Shown one piece after another: positions 56,346 to 64,000 of a stretch of DNA of 64,000 bases. The position numbers and the translations under genes were made by a program. Each line of letters begins with the position of its first letter. Position 1 is the first letter of the stretch. The notes beneath the pieces are model-generated. The model did not search any database. It had not been told where the DNA came from and saw only the letters and a list, made by a program, of their open reading frames with translations. Origin of the DNA: Rhizobium album (GTDB taxonomy: Bacteria; Pseudomonadota; Alphaproteobacteria; Rhizobiales; Rhizobiaceae); the NCBI RefSeq assembly GCF_003122325.1, contig NZ_QFBC01000004.1:310001-374000 (forward strand), given 5' to 3'.

Positions 56346-57007
56346 TCGACCGGGGTTGCGTCACTGACCTGCGGGGCTTGGTCGGCAATATGCGGCAGGA
56401 CCTGTACCGCCGTGCCGATGGGGCAGCGCTGGTAGAGATCGATGGCATCCTCGTTGAACATGCGGATGCAACCGCTGGAGGCGTCCCGGCCGATGCTGCC
56501 CGGCTCCAATGTGCCATGGAACCGATAGCCGGTATCGACGCCGTCGCGAAGCAGGTACATGGCGCGCGGCCCAAGCGGATTTTTCGGAGAGCCGCCCTCG
56601 ACGAATTTCGGCAGTTCCGGGTGACGCTTGCGCATGTCATCGGGCGGCGTCCAGCGAGGCCAGAGCGATTTCTGGTCGATGGTCGCCCGGCCATACCACT
56701 TGAAACCCTCACGCCCGACGCCGACGCCGTAGCGGATGGCCGTCTTGTTCTCCATGATCAGATAGAGAAAATGGTGCCTCGTATCGACGACGACGGTGCC
56801 GATCGGCTCGCTACTGAAGTATTTGACGACCTGGCGATGCCATTTCTTGTCGATCGCGGCGAAATTGGTTGCCCGGTAGGTCACGCCGTTATCGACGGCC
56901 TGACCGGCGAAATAGGATGATGCCGCAGCGAATGCCGGCTTCCCAGCCGCCTCCGCGCCGATCAACGCCAGGCTACCAAGCATCATGTCCCTGCGGGTCC
57001 ACACCAT
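56342..57007 (-). CDS. L,D-transpeptidase (YkuD domain)
   Basis: A 221-aa exported enzyme. Tat-like signal TRRDMMLGSLALIGAEAAG; the YkuD domain starts at TVVVDTRHHFLYLIMENKTA, with the active-site motif YRFHGTLEPGSIGRDASSGC and IRM (catalytic Cys). It forms 3-3 crosslinks in peptidoglycan or links lipoproteins. ATG 57007 has GGAAGG six bases upstream; GTG 57013 is an alternative. Coupled to the OmpA lipoprotein gene. Confidence 0.92.
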   Translation of the reverse strand: MVWTRRDMMLGSLALIGAEAAGKPAFAAASSYFAGQAVDNGVTYRATNFAAIDKKWHRQVVKYFSSEPIGTVVVDTRHHFLYLIMENKTAIRYGVGVGREGFKWYGRATIDQKSLWPRWTPPDDMRKRHPELPKFVEGGSPKNPLGPRAMYLLRDGVDTGYRFHGTLEPGSIGRDASSGCIRMFNEDAIDLYQRCPIGTAVQVLPHIADQAPQVSDATPVE

Positions 57008-57553
57008 CGGCACCTTCCCCCGAAAGCCAAACAGTTGACCGACAATAAATCAGATTTTCCACCGGCAACAATGGAAAAATTCCGCTGCCGATTCTTCTAC
57101 GGAGAGATAGAAAATGTTTTTCTCACGAAAATTACAAATATTCTCGTAATTTCATATTAATTAACGTATTATTTTACAAACACAAAATTTTTATAATTCA
57201 AATATATGTAATATTTATGTAATATTTATGAAATATTTTATAAATATTATAGCATAAATATATAATACTCATATATATTTCTGAAAATTATCTACAATAT
57301 GTTTATATATTTATCTGATCAGAGAAAAGAAATTATTATTGACAGGATCGAGGCGAAAATTCTCAAATCCCACCCGATTTTTTTGGATCGCTCCGATTCC
57401 TGACATCGATAATTTCATGTCCTCACCCAAACGGGTGATAAAACAACTGCGTTTTTTGTGCATGATGAGGGCGGACATCCTGTCAAGTCCAACTGCCCAA
57501 CGCCTTCCCCAACCCCAAGGGAAGGCGTTTTCTGTTTTGCGGCCTGCATATTT
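57008..57553. other. AT-rich intergenic region with possible sRNA (546 bp)
   Basis: Bases 57060-57340 are made almost wholly of A and T with only scattered C and G, against a GC-rich chromosome. Repeats such as ATATTTATG (three near-copies at 57210-57240) occur. A small GC-containing stretch with two hairpins follows at 57410-57534. No coding frame is supported. Confidence 0.6.
57410..57534 (+). ncRNA. Candidate small RNA with terminator
   Basis: TCACCC-AAAC-GGGTGA (57423-57438) forms a hairpin. An 11-bp stem AACGCCTTCCC/GGGAAGGCGTT (57499-57509 and 57519-57529), followed by TTTCTGTTTT, is a good intrinsic terminator on the plus strand. No open frame ends there, and the neighbouring coding gene runs on the minus strand, so the signal terminates a separate plus-strand transcript. 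The promoter is not clear: TTGACA at 57339 lacks a good -10. Confidence 0.4.
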
Positions 57554-59134
57554 TCAAACGCCGCTTTCATTCTTCCTGAAGCGTTCACGCAGCTCGGCCT
57601 TGAGGATCTTGCCCATCGGGTTTTTCGGCAGCTCGTCGAGAACGATAAAGCGGCGCGGGCGAGCGTAGTCGGCAAGCTTGTCGCGGCAGAAAGCGGCGAT
57701 TTCGTCGAAATCGAGGGTCGCGCCCGGCGCCGGCGCCACGGCAGCGGCGACATCCTCGCCGAGATCCTTGTGGGGAATTGCAAAGACTGCCGCCTCGCGG
57801 ATCGCGGGATGGCGGTAAAGCACTTCCTCGACGGCAATCGAGGCGATCTTCAAGCCGCCGCGATTGATCACGTCCTTGCGGCGGTCGGTGAAGAAAAGAT
57901 AGCCGTCCGGATCGAGATGGCCGATGTCGCCGGTGCGGATACCGCCGCGAATAAAGGCTTCCGCCGTCGCTTGCGGATTGCGGAAATATCCGGTCGCCAC
58001 GCCGGGGCCGGTCAGGAAAATTTCGCCGGTCTCGCCCCTCGGAAGCTCCTGGCCCTGTTCGTCGAGGATTTCCAGGCCGCAATAGGGCATGGCGATGCCG
58101 ATGGAGCCGGCCTTTTTGCGCATCATCGAGGGTTCGAGCACCGTACCGGACGGCCCGCTTTCGGTCATGCCGTAGATCTGCACCTGTTGGACATGCGGCC
58201 AGCGGCGGTCGATGCGCTCCACCACCTCGAGCGGCATGGCCGATCCGCCATAGCCGATCCGCCGCAGCGAAGAAACGTCATAGGTGCCGCGCGAAAATTC
58301 GTCGATCATGAAATGGATGACCGAAGGCACGCCGTGGTAGAAGGTCGATTTTTCCTTGCCGATCAGTTCCAGCCGGCCGGCATTGCTGAGCGGCTCCTCG
58401 AAGACGAGGCCGCCACCGGCGACCCAGCTCGACATGCATCCAAGGTTGAGTCCGGAACTGGTGAAGAATGGCCAGCCACCCTGATAAAGATCGCCACGCT
58501 GCAGGCCGAGTGCTGTGCTGCAACTCAGGCCCGCGCCGATCATGGTGCGATGGTTGTGCATCACCGCTTTGGAGCGCGCCGTTGTTCCGGACGTGAACAA
58601 AAGGCAGGCCAGGCGCATCGGATCCTGCGGATCGGGCGGCATGGGCAGGGCAAGGCTTGCGGCGGGATCCGGCCAGCGTCGGGCCTGTTCCATATCCGCG
58701 CCGTCACCATCGACGATCAGCAGCATCGCCGGCGGAAACAGGCGCCGGATGCGCGCGGCATCGGCGGCGGTGCAGACGACGGCAGCCGGCTCCACCAGAA
58801 CCAACGCATGCTGCAGTTCTTCATCGGCATAACGGACGTTCAGCGGGCTGACCGAGGCGCCGAGCCGCAAGGCACCGAGCGAGGTCAGGATGCATTCCCT
58901 GCCGGCGTCATTGCCCAGGAAGATGGCGATCCGGTCATCCGGCGCCATGCCTTCGGCGGCCAGCCCTGCCGCCATGACATCCATGCGTTCGACAAGCTGG
59001 GCATAGGTCAGCCGATCGCGCCAGCCATAGACCGAGCGGGCGGAAAGGGCGAGAAGCGAAGGGCTTTCGCCGGCGCGGCGGCGCAGAAGCTGCGGCACCG
59101 TCAGGGAAAGGACGTCGGGTTGCTGTTCGGTCAT
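57554..59134 (-). CDS. AMP-dependent acyl-CoA synthetase/ligase
   Basis: A 526-aa ANL-family enzyme activating a carboxylic acid to its CoA thioester. Phosphate loop CLLFTSGTTARSKAVMHNH (a variant of TSGTTGxPK), YGMTESGPSGTVLEPSM, TGDIGHLDPDGYLFFTDRRK, NRGGLKI and the catalytic Lys in PKNPMGKILKAELRERFRK. The start MTEQQPDVLSLTV follows a purine-rich leader; upstream codons to 59281 are non-homologous. Divergent from the next six genes, which look like a beta-oxidation-type pathway for its product. Confidence 0.93.
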   Translation of the reverse strand: MTEQQPDVLSLTVPQLLRRRAGESPSLLALSARSVYGWRDRLTYAQLVERMDVMAAGLAAEGMAPDDRIAIFLGNDAGRECILTSLGALRLGASVSPLNVRYADEELQHALVLVEPAAVVCTAADAARIRRLFPPAMLLIVDGDGADMEQARRWPDPAASLALPMPPDPQDPMRLACLLFTSGTTARSKAVMHNHRTMIGAGLSCSTALGLQRGDLYQGGWPFFTSSGLNLGCMSSWVAGGGLVFEEPLSNAGRLELIGKEKSTFYHGVPSVIHFMIDEFSRGTYDVSSLRRIGYGGSAMPLEVVERIDRRWPHVQQVQIYGMTESGPSGTVLEPSMMRKKAGSIGIAMPYCGLEILDEQGQELPRGETGEIFLTGPGVATGYFRNPQATAEAFIRGGIRTGDIGHLDPDGYLFFTDRRKDVINRGGLKIASIAVEEVLYRHPAIREAAVFAIPHKDLGEDVAAAVAPAPGATLDFDEIAAFCRDKLADYARPRRFIVLDELPKNPMGKILKAELRERFRKNESGV

Positions 59135-59292
59135 GGGCACACTGTCGGAGGTTGAATTTGCCCGATTATGCCGGAACTTGCCGCTGGTTTGCATGCCGGT
59201 CTTTGGTCTCCGGCGCGGACCAATGACCGGCTTGCCCGCGGGCGCAGACAATTCGATGCTGCTCTTCACGACGCATGACAACGGAGCAGCAC

Positions 59293-60276
59293 ATGTACGA
59301 GGCGAACCAGGTCCGCATCCACGCCTATGGCGGACCGGAAGAAATGAAAACCGACCGGGTGACGCTGCCGCCGCCGGGACCGGGCGAGGTCCTGGTGCGG
59401 CAGAAGGCCGTCGGCATCAATTTCATCGACGTCTATCACCGCAAAGGCGTGTTCCCCATTCCGGCCCTTCCCGGCGCCATCGGCGTCGAGGCGGCCGGTG
59501 AAGTCGAGGCCGTCGGCGAAGATGTCATAGCCTTGCGGCCCGGCGATCGCGTCGCCTACGCCGGCCCGCCGGTCGGTTCTTATGCCGACGCGCGCATCGT
59601 CGCTGCCGAAAAGCTGGTGAAGATCCCGGACACGATCGGTTTCGACGATGCGGCGACGCTGATGCTGAAAGGCATGACCGGCCATATGCTGATGACCCGC
59701 GTCCGACCGCTCAAACAGGGCGACATCGTTCTCGTGCATGCGGCGGCCGGCGGGCTCGGCTCGATCCTGTGCCAGTGGGCGTGTGCACTCGGCGCGCGCG
59801 TCATCGGTACGGTTGGATCGCCGGCAAAGGTGGATGCGGCAATCGCACAGGGATGCTCCGACGTCATCCTCTACAAGCAGCAGGATTTTGCCGCCGAGAC
59901 CCGGCGACTGACCGAGGGGCGCGGTGTCGATGTGGTTTATGAAGGCGTGGGCGGCGACGTGCTGGCGCGCTCGCTCGATTGTCTTGCGCCCTTCGGGCTT
60001 GCGGTCAATCTCGGGCAGGTCGGCAACCCGCTGCAATCGATCGAGCTGGCGGCCTTGGGGCCGCAACGCTCGCTGTCCGTCGCAGTGCCGGGCGTCTTTG
60101 CCCATCTGCGTACCACGCCCAACCTGCAGCAGGCCGCCGACGAGATGTTTGCGCTGGTGACCTCGAGCAGGATCAGCACCACCATCGGCCATCGTTACGG
60201 GCTGAGCGAGGCCGCCGATGCGCATCGCCTGCTGGAATCCGGCGCCTCGACCGGCGCCATCATCCTCGAAAGCTGA
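59293..60276 (+). CDS. NADPH:quinone oxidoreductase (MDR family)
   Basis: A 327-aa medium-chain reductase. QKAVGINFIDVYHRKGVFPI, cofactor motif VHAAAGGLGSILCQWACALG and SSRISTTIGHRYGLSEAADA are typical of QOR (zinc-free). ATG 59293 has GGAG six bases upstream; ATG 59275 is an alternative. Likely role in electron transfer or reduction of an enone intermediate of the adjacent pathway. Confidence 0.9.
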   Translation: MYEANQVRIHAYGGPEEMKTDRVTLPPPGPGEVLVRQKAVGINFIDVYHRKGVFPIPALPGAIGVEAAGEVEAVGEDVIALRPGDRVAYAGPPVGSYADARIVAAEKLVKIPDTIGFDDAATLMLKGMTGHMLMTRVRPLKQGDIVLVHAAAGGLGSILCQWACALGARVIGTVGSPAKVDAAIAQGCSDVILYKQQDFAAETRRLTEGRGVDVVYEGVGGDVLARSLDCLAPFGLAVNLGQVGNPLQSIELAALGPQRSLSVAVPGVFAHLRTTPNLQQAADEMFALVTSSRISTTIGHRYGLSEAADAHRLLESGASTGAIILES

Positions 60277-60283
60277 GCGAACC

Positions 60284-60739
60284 ATGGCCCGCGCTACGCT
60301 TGCAACAGAACCCCGCCTCGTCGAGCGCTCGTTTTTCCCGTTCTGGCATGCGGCGATCATCCGCCATGCCGATCTCGATCCGAACAACCATGTCACCAAC
60401 AGCGTCATTTGCGCCTGGTTCGATGACGGGCGCTACACGCTGCTGTGCGATGTCGTGCTGCCGCTCCTGGAGCCCGGCGACTATCCGGTGCTGGCCAGCG
60501 TCACCATCGATTTCCATCGCGAGATCCGTTTCAGAAGCACGCCGGAGATCGGCACCGCCGTGCATACGCTTGGAAACCGCTCGTTGAACATGGTGCAGGG
60601 CATCTTCTGCGATGGGGAATGCGTGGCGACGGCGACTTCCGTCACCGTGCTTGTCGATGGCAAGAGCGGCCGGCCCAGGCCTGTCGGTGAGGCAGTTGCG
60701 GCGGCACTCGGCGCCTTTGCCGGCCGGAAGGACGGCTGA
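60284..60739 (+). CDS. Acyl-CoA thioesterase (hotdog fold)
   Basis: A 151-aa 4-hydroxybenzoyl-CoA thioesterase-like protein. RHADLDPNNHVTNSVICAWF (Asp and His of the active site) and FHREIRFRSTPEIGTAVHTL are visible. The ATG lies 5 bp after the stop of the quinone oxidoreductase gene, so they are co-transcribed. Hydrolyses a CoA thioester; substrate unknown. Confidence 0.9.
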   Translation: MARATLATEPRLVERSFFPFWHAAIIRHADLDPNNHVTNSVICAWFDDGRYTLLCDVVLPLLEPGDYPVLASVTIDFHREIRFRSTPEIGTAVHTLGNRSLNMVQGIFCDGECVATATSVTVLVDGKSGRPRPVGEAVAAALGAFAGRKDG

Positions 60740-60848
60740 ATTGGTCTCCTGCCGGGGCCAGCGCATGGCTTGCCGCGACGGAGGCTGGCCGCTCTTATTT
60801 CCAACACAGACAGCACCGCCGACCGGGCGGCCATGAATGGAAACCGCG

Positions 60849-62030
60849 ATGACGATGGATTCATTGTTTACGGCCGAGGAACAGGCCTTTCGAGACCGCG
60901 TCGGTTCGGCCCTGCGCGATATGCTGCCGGCCGACCTGGCGGAAAAGACCCGCAACTCGGTCCACCTGTCTCGCGAAGACATGGCGCGTTGGAACCGTAT
61001 CCTGCACGGGAAGGGCTGGTCGGCGCATCATTGGCCGCAGGAGCATGGCGGCCCCGGCTGGTCGCCGATGGAGCGCTACCTGTTCGAGTCCGAATATGCC
61101 AATGCGGATGCGCCGCCGATCAGCGTCTTCGGCGTCTATCTCGTCGGCCCGACCCTCTACACCTTCGGTTCGCAGGCGCAGAAGGACCGTTATCTGCCGG
61201 GCATCCTTACCGGGGATGAGTTCTGGTGCCAGGGATATTCCGAACCCGAAGCAGGTTCCGACCTGGCGGCCTTGCGCACGACGGCACGGAAGACGGAGAC
61301 GGGATGGGTGATCAACGGCCAGAAGGCCTGGACCACCGAAGGCCACTTCGCCGACCTGATGATCTGCCTTGCCCGCACCGATTCCACGGTCAAACAGCAG
61401 GCCGGCCTGTCCCTGTTCATCGTGCCGATGGATGCGCCGGGGCTTAAAATCTCGCCCGTCATCACCATCGATGGCGCCCACAGCGTCAACGAGGTTTTCC
61501 TCGACAATGTCGAGGTTCCCGAGGATGCGCTGATCGGCGAGGAGAACAAGGGCTGGACTTACGCCAAATTCCTGCTCAACCACGAGCGTACCAACAATGC
61601 CCAGGTGCATCGCTCCCGTCGTGAATTCGAGCGGCTGAAACGATCCGCCGCCGAGACGCTTGACGGCGACGGCCGGCCGCTTCTCGACAATCCCGCCTTT
61701 CGCCGGCGCTTTGCCATCATCGAAATGGAGGTGCGTGCGCTGGAGGCGACCGTGCTCCGGATCCTCGCCGTGCAGACGGGCGGCAAGGAGCCCGGCCCCG
61801 AGACCTCGATCGTCAAGGTGATCGGCTCGCGGCTGCAGCAGATGATCAGCGAACTCGCCATGGATGTTTTTGCAGAACGGGCGATCGCCGTACCGGCAAA
61901 CGGGTTGAACGCGCCTTCGGATGCGGCAGCCTGGGCTGAACGGCATCTCTTCCGGCGGGTGGTGACCATCTATGCCGGTTCCAACGAGATCCAGAAGACC
62001 ATTATCGCGCGCACCGCGCTTGGATTGTGA
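60849..62030 (+). CDS. Acyl-CoA dehydrogenase, subunit 1
   Basis: About 393 aa, FAD-linked. Start MTMDSLFTAEEQAFRDRVGS with GGAAAC upstream (ATG 60837 and 60855 also fit). GYSEPEAGSDLAALRTTARK, KAWTTEGHFADLMICLART and the C-terminus FRRVVTIYAGSNEIQKTIIA. With the following gene it may form a two-subunit (alpha2beta2) enzyme as in PimC/PimD or steroid FadE pairs. Confidence 0.92.
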   Translation: MTMDSLFTAEEQAFRDRVGSALRDMLPADLAEKTRNSVHLSREDMARWNRILHGKGWSAHHWPQEHGGPGWSPMERYLFESEYANADAPPISVFGVYLVGPTLYTFGSQAQKDRYLPGILTGDEFWCQGYSEPEAGSDLAALRTTARKTETGWVINGQKAWTTEGHFADLMICLARTDSTVKQQAGLSLFIVPMDAPGLKISPVITIDGAHSVNEVFLDNVEVPEDALIGEENKGWTYAKFLLNHERTNNAQVHRSRREFERLKRSAAETLDGDGRPLLDNPAFRRRFAIIEMEVRALEATVLRILAVQTGGKEPGPETSIVKVIGSRLQQMISELAMDVFAERAIAVPANGLNAPSDAAAWAERHLFRRVVTIYAGSNEIQKTIIARTALGL

Positions 62031-62039
62031 GAAGAACCG

Positions 62040-63107
62040 ATGCGGCGTTCAGAAGAAAAGATGGAAGAAGACCGGCTGCTGCGTGACAGCGCACGCCGGT
62101 TCTTCGAAGAGCAGCGGGCGTGGAGCCCGACAGGAAAACACAACGGTCAGGCGGCCTATCTCGACATGGGCTGGCCGGGCATGGGATTGCCGGAAGAGCT
62201 GGGCGGAATGGGCGCCGATCTTTCCCAGTGCCTGATGGCGGTCGAGGAAGGCGGTCGAGTGCTGTTGCCCGACTGGCTGATCGACGATGTCGCCCTGACC
62301 GCCGGCCTTGCGCCGCTGTGCGACAAAAGCGGCATGGGCGACCTGCTGGGACGAGTGCCGTCCGGCTCGGTTCGTTTTGTGCTGGTGACCGGCGACCGGC
62401 GCCATCCGCCTCTTCGCCTTGCAAAGAATGGCACGGATGCAACCGTCACAGGCCGCAGCGGCCTCGTGCCGGATGCCCTGCGGGCCACGCATCTCCTCGT
62501 CTGCGCCGAAAACGCGGAAGGGGAGGCACAGCTCGCTGCCATCGCCGTTGATGCGGCCGACGGCGTCCATCGTGAAGCCTATCATCTGATGGATGGACGC
62601 AAAGCCGGCATCCTGTCCTTCGACGGCGCCGCCATACCCGCCGGCAATGTGCTGGCCAGCGGCGAGGAAGCCCGGCAGCGGATCGCCGAACTCACCGATC
62701 TCTGCACCGCCGGTCTTGTCGCCGATTGCATCGGCGCCCTGGATGCCGGGTTTTCGGCGACCATCGACCACCTGAAGACACGAAAACAGTTCGGCCAGCC
62801 GCTCTCCGCCTTCCAGGCCGTGCAGCACCTGATGGCCGATGCCTATTGCGACCGGGAAAACCTTCGTTCGCTCACCATCGCCATGACCGCCGCTTTCGAT
62901 GGCCCGGCCGACGAACGCCGCAAGGCCGTCTCCGCCGCCAAGGCCTATCTCGGCCGCAACGGCCTGGCTGCCGCCAGCCGCTGCATCCAGGTCTGCGGCG
63001 GCATCGCCATGACCGAGGAATATTTCGTCGGCCACGTCTACAAGCGGCTGCAGACGACAGCCGCGCTCTTCGGCAATGCCGAAGATCATCTCGCCACGCT
63101 CATGTGA
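62040..63107 (+). CDS. Acyl-CoA dehydrogenase, subunit 2 (short, divergent)
   Basis: A 355-aa partner of the preceding enzyme: WPGMGLPEELGGMGADLSQC, ATIDHLKTRKQFGQPLSAFQ, AVQHLMADAYCDRENLRSL, GRNGLAAASRCIQVCGGIAM. The region that in active subunits carries the catalytic base and substrate-binding loop is weakly conserved. This fits the non-catalytic subunit of heteromeric acyl-CoA dehydrogenases. Nine bases separate the two genes. ATG 62061 is an alternative start. Confidence 0.88.
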   Translation: MRRSEEKMEEDRLLRDSARRFFEEQRAWSPTGKHNGQAAYLDMGWPGMGLPEELGGMGADLSQCLMAVEEGGRVLLPDWLIDDVALTAGLAPLCDKSGMGDLLGRVPSGSVRFVLVTGDRRHPPLRLAKNGTDATVTGRSGLVPDALRATHLLVCAENAEGEAQLAAIAVDAADGVHREAYHLMDGRKAGILSFDGAAIPAGNVLASGEEARQRIAELTDLCTAGLVADCIGALDAGFSATIDHLKTRKQFGQPLSAFQAVQHLMADAYCDRENLRSLTIAMTAAFDGPADERRKAVSAAKAYLGRNGLAAASRCIQVCGGIAMTEEYFVGHVYKRLQTTAALFGNAEDHLATLM

Positions 63108-63131
63108 GCCGCCTGCCCCACGGAGAACACC

Positions 63132-63938
63132 ATGAAACTGCCCCCCCTGGAAGAACGTTACGAAAAGCTGCTGATCACGCGCGAGGGCCGCAAGCTCACC
63201 ATCACCATGAACCGGCCGGAATCGCTCAATTCTGCCGACACGCTGCTGCACGAGGAACTGGCGAACGTCTTCTACGACGTGGCGACCGATCCCCACAGCG
63301 ACGTCATCGTCTTCACCGGTGCCGGCCGTGCCTTTTCCGCCGGCGGCGATATCCCGTGGATGCTGGATGCGATCGAAAATCCGGAAATGTTCGAGCAGAC
63401 GGCGCGTGAAGCAAAACGCATCGCCTTCTCGATGCTGGAATTGGAAAAACCGCTGATCGCCAAGGTCAACGGCCACGCCACCGGCCTCGGCGCCACCCTG
63501 GCACTGCTCTGCGACGTCATCTTTGCGTCGAACACCGCCAAGATCGGCGATCCGCATGTTTCGATCGGTTTTGTTGCCGGCGATGGCGGTCCGGCGATCT
63601 GGCCGCAGATGATCGGCTACGCCCGCGCCAAGGAATATCTGCTCACCGGCGATCTCATTCCGGCAACCAAGGCGGCCGAGATGGGCCTGATCAACCATGC
63701 CGTAGCGCCGGAAGAGCTCGACGCAACCGTCGACGCCTTTGCGGACCGCCTGCTCAAGGGTGCGACCAAGGCGATCCGCTGGTCGAAGGTGGTGACCAAC
63801 ATGGAACTGAAACGCATCGTCCACGCCGTGCTCGACGCCGGCGTCGCCTACGAGGCGCTCAGCAACTATTCCCAGGACCATAAGGAAGCCGTCACGGCAT
63901 TTCGCGAAAAGAGAAAACCGCAATTCACCGGCCGTTGA
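63132..63938 (+). CDS. Enoyl-CoA hydratase/isomerase family protein
   Basis: A 268-aa crotonase. Oxyanion-hole segments: GAGRAFSAGGDIPWMLDAIE and KVNGHATGLGATLALLCDVI, FASNTAKIGDPHVSIGFVAG with an acidic residue position typical of hydratases. ATG follows a GGAGAACACC RBS. It hydrates the unsaturated CoA ester made by the dehydrogenase pair. Ends 30 bp before the terminator at the window end. Confidence 0.92.
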   Translation: MKLPPLEERYEKLLITREGRKLTITMNRPESLNSADTLLHEELANVFYDVATDPHSDVIVFTGAGRAFSAGGDIPWMLDAIENPEMFEQTAREAKRIAFSMLELEKPLIAKVNGHATGLGATLALLCDVIFASNTAKIGDPHVSIGFVAGDGGPAIWPQMIGYARAKEYLLTGDLIPATKAAEMGLINHAVAPEELDATVDAFADRLLKGATKAIRWSKVVTNMELKRIVHAVLDAGVAYEALSNYSQDHKEAVTAFREKRKPQFTGR

Positions 63939-63967
63939 TACGGCGCAGCGTGTAACGCTCAATGCAG

Positions 63968-63999
63968 AATGTCCGCGCGCTGCCGCCGCGGACATTTTT
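63968..63999 (+). terminator. Intrinsic terminator after enoyl-CoA hydratase gene
   Basis: AATGTCCGCG, loop CGCTGCCGC, CGCGGACATT followed by TTT; 10-bp perfect arms, cut at the window end. Confidence 0.85.
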
Positions 64000-64000
64000 C

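Noticed and set aside
57339-57668. Plus-strand frame of 109 codons over the sRNA candidate
   Set aside because: It reads through the strong terminator and into the antisense of the CoA ligase 3' end, with no RBS or conserved residues.
62049-63995. 648-codon minus-strand frame at the window end
   Set aside because: Antisense to the acyl-CoA dehydrogenase and enoyl-CoA hydratase genes, both clearly recognised.

Overview
The window comes from a GC-rich alphaproteobacterial chromosome, almost certainly Rhizobiaceae (Rhizobium/Agrobacterium group). Support comes from the aroA-cmk-rpsA order, a class II EPSP synthase nearly identical to the Agrobacterium CP4 enzyme, a dnaKJ operon with an alphaproteobacterial RpoH-type promoter, an alphaproteobacterial LexA box (GTTC-N7-GTTC), a TIGR02300 acidic protein, and the short palindromic intergenic repeats typical of rhizobia.

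Bases 1-11,200 are ordinary accessory chromosome: xseA, a truncated oxidoreductase remnant, a MarR/EamA pair with two matching operators (the transporter is frameshifted), an M29 aminopeptidase, an AraC regulator, a second DMT exporter, a glycosyltransferase-epimerase pair, an AstE-like Zn hydrolase, an M15-like protein and a 58-aa protein under an SOS box. Bases 11,400-17,900 carry a class A PBP, dnaK-dnaJ and a MarR regulator.

Bases 17,900-31,100 are transport and catabolism. A polar amino-acid ABC permease and binding protein sit next to an aminotransferase. A larger regulated cluster of unknown substrate follows: a complete Liv-type ABC transporter (two permeases, two ATPases, a distant binding protein), a GntR regulator, two aldo/keto reductases (one fused to a Rid domain), a TIGR04076 protein, a SnoaL-like protein and a NanR-like regulator. 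Bases 31,185-41,750 hold a short RNase D, nadV flanked by three uncharacterised acidic proteins, rpsA, cmk, aroA and the TIGR02300 gene.

A 13-kb integrative element lies between tRNA-Ala(GGC) (41,898-41,973) and a 20-bp copy of the tRNA 3' end at 54,948-54,967. Its tyrosine integrase is at the right end, and identical three-copy GTACCCC arm-site clusters lie at both ends. Cargo includes a DUF2786-HTH protein whose gene and 3' flank hold seven copies of the palindrome TCCANNNTGGAC, RNase HI, a Bro-N antirepressor operon, a metalloprotease-DUF4214 protein flanked by two DUF4214 paralogues, a second frameshifted integrase, a serine resolvase and an AAA ATPase. The iterated palindrome and the DUF4214 triad are the best candidates for undescribed biology.

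Beyond the element are an OmpA-family lipoprotein with an L,D-transpeptidase, a very AT-rich 280-bp spacer, a possible sRNA, and an acyl-CoA catabolic cluster (CoA ligase, quinone oxidoreductase, thioesterase, two acyl-CoA dehydrogenases, enoyl-CoA hydratase) running to the window end.
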